Below are positions 61,849 through 64,000 of a DNA stretch of 64,000 nt, piece after piece. How positions within the stretch are numbered: the first letter of the stretch is position 1; each line of letters starts with the position of its first letter. The DNA lies in NCBI RefSeq assembly GCF_046298265.1, contig NZ_JBKAHK010000002.1, forward strand, positions 434,001-498,000, written 5' to 3'. The stretch is from Gillisia xinjiangensis. Lineage in GTDB: Bacteria > Bacteroidota > Bacteroidia > Flavobacteriales > Flavobacteriaceae. A model generated the notes under the pieces. That model had not been told where the DNA came from. It searched no databases and worked only from the letters and a program-made list of their open reading frames with translations. Both the position numbers and the translations under genes were made by a program.

Positions 61849-62844
61849 TCAGTCCAGTTTTTCAGCTAATTTGTTGAAGACTTTTTTAGGATTTTTACCC
61901 TGATAAAGAATGTCATATACCGCATCGATAATAGGCGTTTTTGCGCCTTTCCCCTGGTTGATCTTATAGGCGCTTTCTGTGGCATAATAACCTTCGGCAA
62001 TCATGCTCATTTCCATTTGCGCGCTTTTTACGGTGTACCCTTTCCCTATCATATTCCCAAACATTCGGTTGCGGCTAAAAACAGAATATCCTGTTACCAG
62101 CAAATCCCCCAAATAAGCAGAATCATTGATGTTCCGCTTCATCTTATGCACTTTTTTGATGAATTTTTTCATTTCCCGAATGGCATTGCTCATCAATACA
62201 CTCTGAAAATTATCGCCATATCCAAGTCCGTGCGCAATTCCGGCTGCAATGGCGTAAATATTTTTCAACATTGCGGCATATTCTGTTCCTGTTACATCAT
62301 CGCTGGTTTTACAGGTAATATAATCGCTTTGAAGGTGATTGGCCATAATGGTGGCTTTTTCTTCATCCTGGCAGGCAATGGTTAAATAAGAAAGTCTCTC
62401 CAGGGCGACTTCTTCTGCATGACAAGGGCCAGTAATCACGCCAAAATTTTCATCTGGAACTCCATATTCCCTATTAAAATGTTCCCCAACGATGAGGCTT
62501 GTTTCAGGAACGATCCCCTTAATGGCTGAAAATATAACCTTGTCTTTTAGCGAAATATACAACTTGTCCAACTCTGCCTTAACAAATGCAGAAGGGATGG
62601 CAAATATTAAATAATCAGAATTTTTTACCACCTCATTAATATCGTTGCTTAACCTAAGTTGTTTCACGTCAAATTCTACAGAACTGAGGTAATTGGGGTT
62701 GTGGTCCTGGGTCCTTAAATGTTCTATGGCAGTTTTGCTGCGCATATACCAGTTTATTTCGTCCAGGTTTTCGCTTAGCATTTTCACAATAGCCGTAGCC
62801 CAGCTTCCGCCGCCAATGACACCAAATTTCGGAGAGTTTTCCAT
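61849..62844 (-). CDS. gpsA: NAD(P)-dependent glycerol-3-phosphate dehydrogenase
   Basis: 331 residues. N-terminal Rossmann fold with GGGSWATAI (near 10-18), FAIPSAFV, then ITGPCHAEEVA and the catalytic lysine in AAMLKNIYAIAAGIAHGLGY. It makes sn-glycerol-3-phosphate for phospholipid synthesis. Promoter box at 62862. Confidence 0.95.
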   Translation of the reverse strand: MENSPKFGVIGGGSWATAIVKMLSENLDEINWYMRSKTAIEHLRTQDHNPNYLSSVEFDVKQLRLSNDINEVVKNSDYLIFAIPSAFVKAELDKLYISLKDKVIFSAIKGIVPETSLIVGEHFNREYGVPDENFGVITGPCHAEEVALERLSYLTIACQDEEKATIMANHLQSDYITCKTSDDVTGTEYAAMLKNIYAIAAGIAHGLGYGDNFQSVLMSNAIREMKKFIKKVHKMKRNINDSAYLGDLLVTGYSVFSRNRMFGNMIGKGYTVKSAQMEMSMIAEGYYATESAYKINQGKGAKTPIIDAVYDILYQGKNPKKVFNKLAEKLD

Positions 62845-62861
62845 AGTTTATTTTATTGCGT

Positions 62862-62869
62862 CAAAAATA
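62862..62869 (-). promoter_or_regulatory. -7 box TATTTTTG of gpsA
   Basis: Exact TAnnTTTG match on the minus strand, 18 bases before the gpsA ATG. Confidence 0.6.
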
Positions 62870-62975
62870 CATAAATTTAAAGTAAAGTGAATTATTCCTT
62901 CTTTTCTTGTTGAATCTACAATTGATATGTTATTTCTGCGTTTATATTAAACGAAGCGCAAAGTTGCTTCTTTAG

Positions 62976-63056
62976 AACTAATTTATATTAGTTTTTTTGG
63001 TTGGTTATTTTGGTTGGAAAACAGCATCAGGTCTTTAATTACCGGGTGCTGTTTTT
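62976..63056 (+). terminator. two successive terminator-like hairpins
   Basis: ACTAAT (62977-62982) pairs with ATTAGT (62987-62992), then seven T. A second stem AAAACAGCA (63018-63026) pairs with TGCTGTTTT (63047-63055), then T. Both point to plus-strand transcription ending here although no plus-strand gene lies upstream. Confidence 0.6.
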
Positions 63057-63219
63057 CTGTTTTAGTACCAATTTATTTATTTTGAAAAGTTTTTCTTTTA
63101 ACATACCTCGTAAGCTTGCACGCTTATAATTGATTCCTTTATAACAAAATTTTATAAGTTTAAAATAATTCAGTTTTCAGGAGAATTTGTATCTTGTTTA
63201 TATAAATTAAAAGATAAAC

Positions 63220-63720
63220 ATGGGACTATTCAAATTTATTAAGAGTGCAGGAGCTAAAATTTTTGGTGCAGATAAAAATTCCAAAGAAAATTCGGTGAAG
63301 GTTGCCGGAGAGCAGGAAAAATCTGAAGAAATGGAGAATGAAAGAGCTGCAAGGAAACTTGAAGAAACCATACGGGATTTAAGTCTCAAGGTTGAAAACC
63401 TGAAGATTACCATAAAAAATGAAATGGCCAAAATATCTGGAAAGGCACTAGACCAAACCACACGGGAAAAAGTGATTTTGGTGGTTGGAAATGTAGAGGG
63501 GATTTCCCAGGTAGAGGATAATATGGAGGTTGACAGAAAGGAACCCGAAGCGGTGTTTCACACGGTAGAACGAGGGGATTCTTTAAGTAAAATTGCAAAG
63601 GAACATTATGGTTCCGCAAATAAATATCAAATAATTTTTGAAGCAAATAAACCAATGCTAACAGATCCCGATAAAATATATCCGGGACAGGTATTAAGAA
63701 TTCCGGCTTTGAAGGAATAA
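63220..63720 (+). CDS. BON and LysM domain protein (Kbp/YgaU-like)
   Basis: 166 residues. Starts MGLFKFIKSAGAKIFGADKN, which is typical of Kbp/YgaU. A BON-like domain (about 45-105) with LNLKITIKNEM-type sequence is followed by LysM (about 112-163) with HTVERGDSLSKIAKEHYG and YPGQVLRIP. Kbp in E. coli binds potassium; the function here is inferred from family. Start ATG is preceded by an A-rich leader. Confidence 0.9.
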   Translation: MGLFKFIKSAGAKIFGADKNSKENSVKVAGEQEKSEEMENERAARKLEETIRDLSLKVENLKITIKNEMAKISGKALDQTTREKVILVVGNVEGISQVEDNMEVDRKEPEAVFHTVERGDSLSKIAKEHYGSANKYQIIFEANKPMLTDPDKIYPGQVLRIPALKE

Positions 63721-63724
63721 AAGT

Positions 63725-63858
63725 AAAAGGACTGTTTATAAGAATTGCGAGTATTACATTGAGCGCAGTCGAAGTGCCAGGTTATTGTTCCACAATGAAA
63801 AAAGTAGGATCATTTAACCATCAAGAATATTCAAAAGGATTTTTAAACAGTCTTTTTT
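63725..63858 (+). terminator. long-range stem split by a repeat-like insert
   Basis: AAAAGGACTGTTTA (63725-63738) pairs with TAAACAGTCTTTT (63844-63856) with a single bulged G, followed by T. The roughly 105-base loop carries CATTGAGCGCAGTCGAAGTG at 63757, resembling a dispersed Bacteroidota repeat. It may be a terminator into which a repeat was inserted. Confidence 0.5.
63757..63778 (+). repeat. GAGCGCAGTCGAAGTG repeat fragment
   Basis: CATTGAGCGCAGTCGAAGTG resembles a repeat I remember from many Flavobacteriaceae intergenic regions. Only one copy is in the window, so this rests on memory. Confidence 0.4.
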
Positions 63859-64000
63859 ATTGCTGAGGTGGTTATCGTCTTAGTTGTTTTTTCTTGGTTT
63901 CTAAATTAAAATATCACTTTTCACCAGAATACCAGCTATTTGCTCTTAACCGATGTTAGGCTGCGGCTGCGTTACATTATTCTAATCCTAGTTTTTTAAT
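63859..64000. other. non-coding tail of the window
   Basis: No gene seen. A GTTAGGCTGCGGCTGCG-type GC-rich patch (63955-63971) stands out against AT-rich sequence. The window ends before any following gene becomes visible. Confidence 0.4.

Larger units (their letters stand above)
62845..63219. other. 375-base non-coding region between gpsA and the BON/LysM gene
   Basis: Contains the gpsA promoter, a small stem GAAGC/GCTTC (62953-62970) and two plus-strand terminator-like hairpins at 62976-62998 and 63018-63056. The pair TTTTGGTTGG is repeated at about 62993 and 63009. No gene was seen in it. Confidence 0.5.

Noticed and set aside
63757..63778. CATTGAGCGCAGTCGAAGTG as part of a mobile element
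   Set aside because: Only one copy in the window and no ends, so it is kept as a repeat fragment only.
1..64000. CRISPR array, tRNA or rRNA genes
   Set aside because: No direct-repeat/spacer series and no cloverleaf or conserved rRNA segment noticed on either strand by reading; a tRNA or CRISPR search program was not available.

Overview
This window looks like a chromosome segment from a member of the Flavobacteriaceae (phylum Bacteroidota), probably a marine Gramella/Christiangramia- or Salegentibacter-like genus. The evidence is a low G+C content, Bacteroidota -7 promoter boxes (TAnnTTTG) in front of many genes, few Shine-Dalgarno-like leaders, two gliding/type IX secretion genes (a PorW/SprE C-terminal part and GldH), a Bat aerotolerance cluster, an ATP synthase operon without atpD/atpC, and many SPII lipoproteins. 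The genus is inference; nothing here fixes it.

Layout. 1-7.9 kb: end of porW/sprE, a bactofilin, two AtpI-like membrane proteins and atpB-E-F-H-A-G, with hairpins in several intergenic gaps and a terminator after atpG. 7.9-17.4 kb: envelope genes (lipoprotein, flippase, sugar nucleotidyltransferase, TPR protein, DUF4292 lipoprotein, EnvC-like protein, HU/SPOR protein) together with dut and a thioesterase. 17.5-23.9 kb: dprA, trpS, plsC, a three-gene sigma/anti-sigma/lipoprotein set, recA. 23.9-31.3 kb: a hairpin-rich non-coding region, then trhO-trhP-ferredoxin (tRNA wobble-uridine hydroxylation), ricT-gldH and a class A PBP. 31.3-40 kb: a split CoA-transferase with an inserted four-helix-bundle gene, dpaL with a deformylase-like gene, a MITE-like remnant, an acyl-ACP desaturase, an AlbA_2/metallophosphatase pair and an SDR.

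40-50.4 kb: a lipoprotein, then the MoxR/DUF58/BatABCDE cluster, closely packed and mostly co-oriented. 50.4-57 kb: a small membrane protein, SulP transporter plus beta-carbonic anhydrase, cvpA, pheS, a 55-residue membrane protein, gdhA. 57-64 kb: a very large protein that joins receiver-like domains to a PEP-synthase-type ATP-grasp, a hypothetical gene, a DMT exporter, gpsA and a BON/LysM protein.

Most of the window is ordinary core genome. The observation I would follow first is the trhO-trhP-ferredoxin operon: the two enzymes, which make the same tRNA modification by O2-dependent and O2-independent routes, carry the same C-terminal domain here (about 41 of 85 positions identical in an ungapped alignment by eye), and the ferredoxin overlaps trhP by one base. 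Second are the 1009-residue receiver/ATP-grasp protein, the hairpin-rich region upstream of trhO, and a family of short intergenic repeats. No CRISPR array, tRNA, rRNA, prophage or complete insertion sequence was seen.
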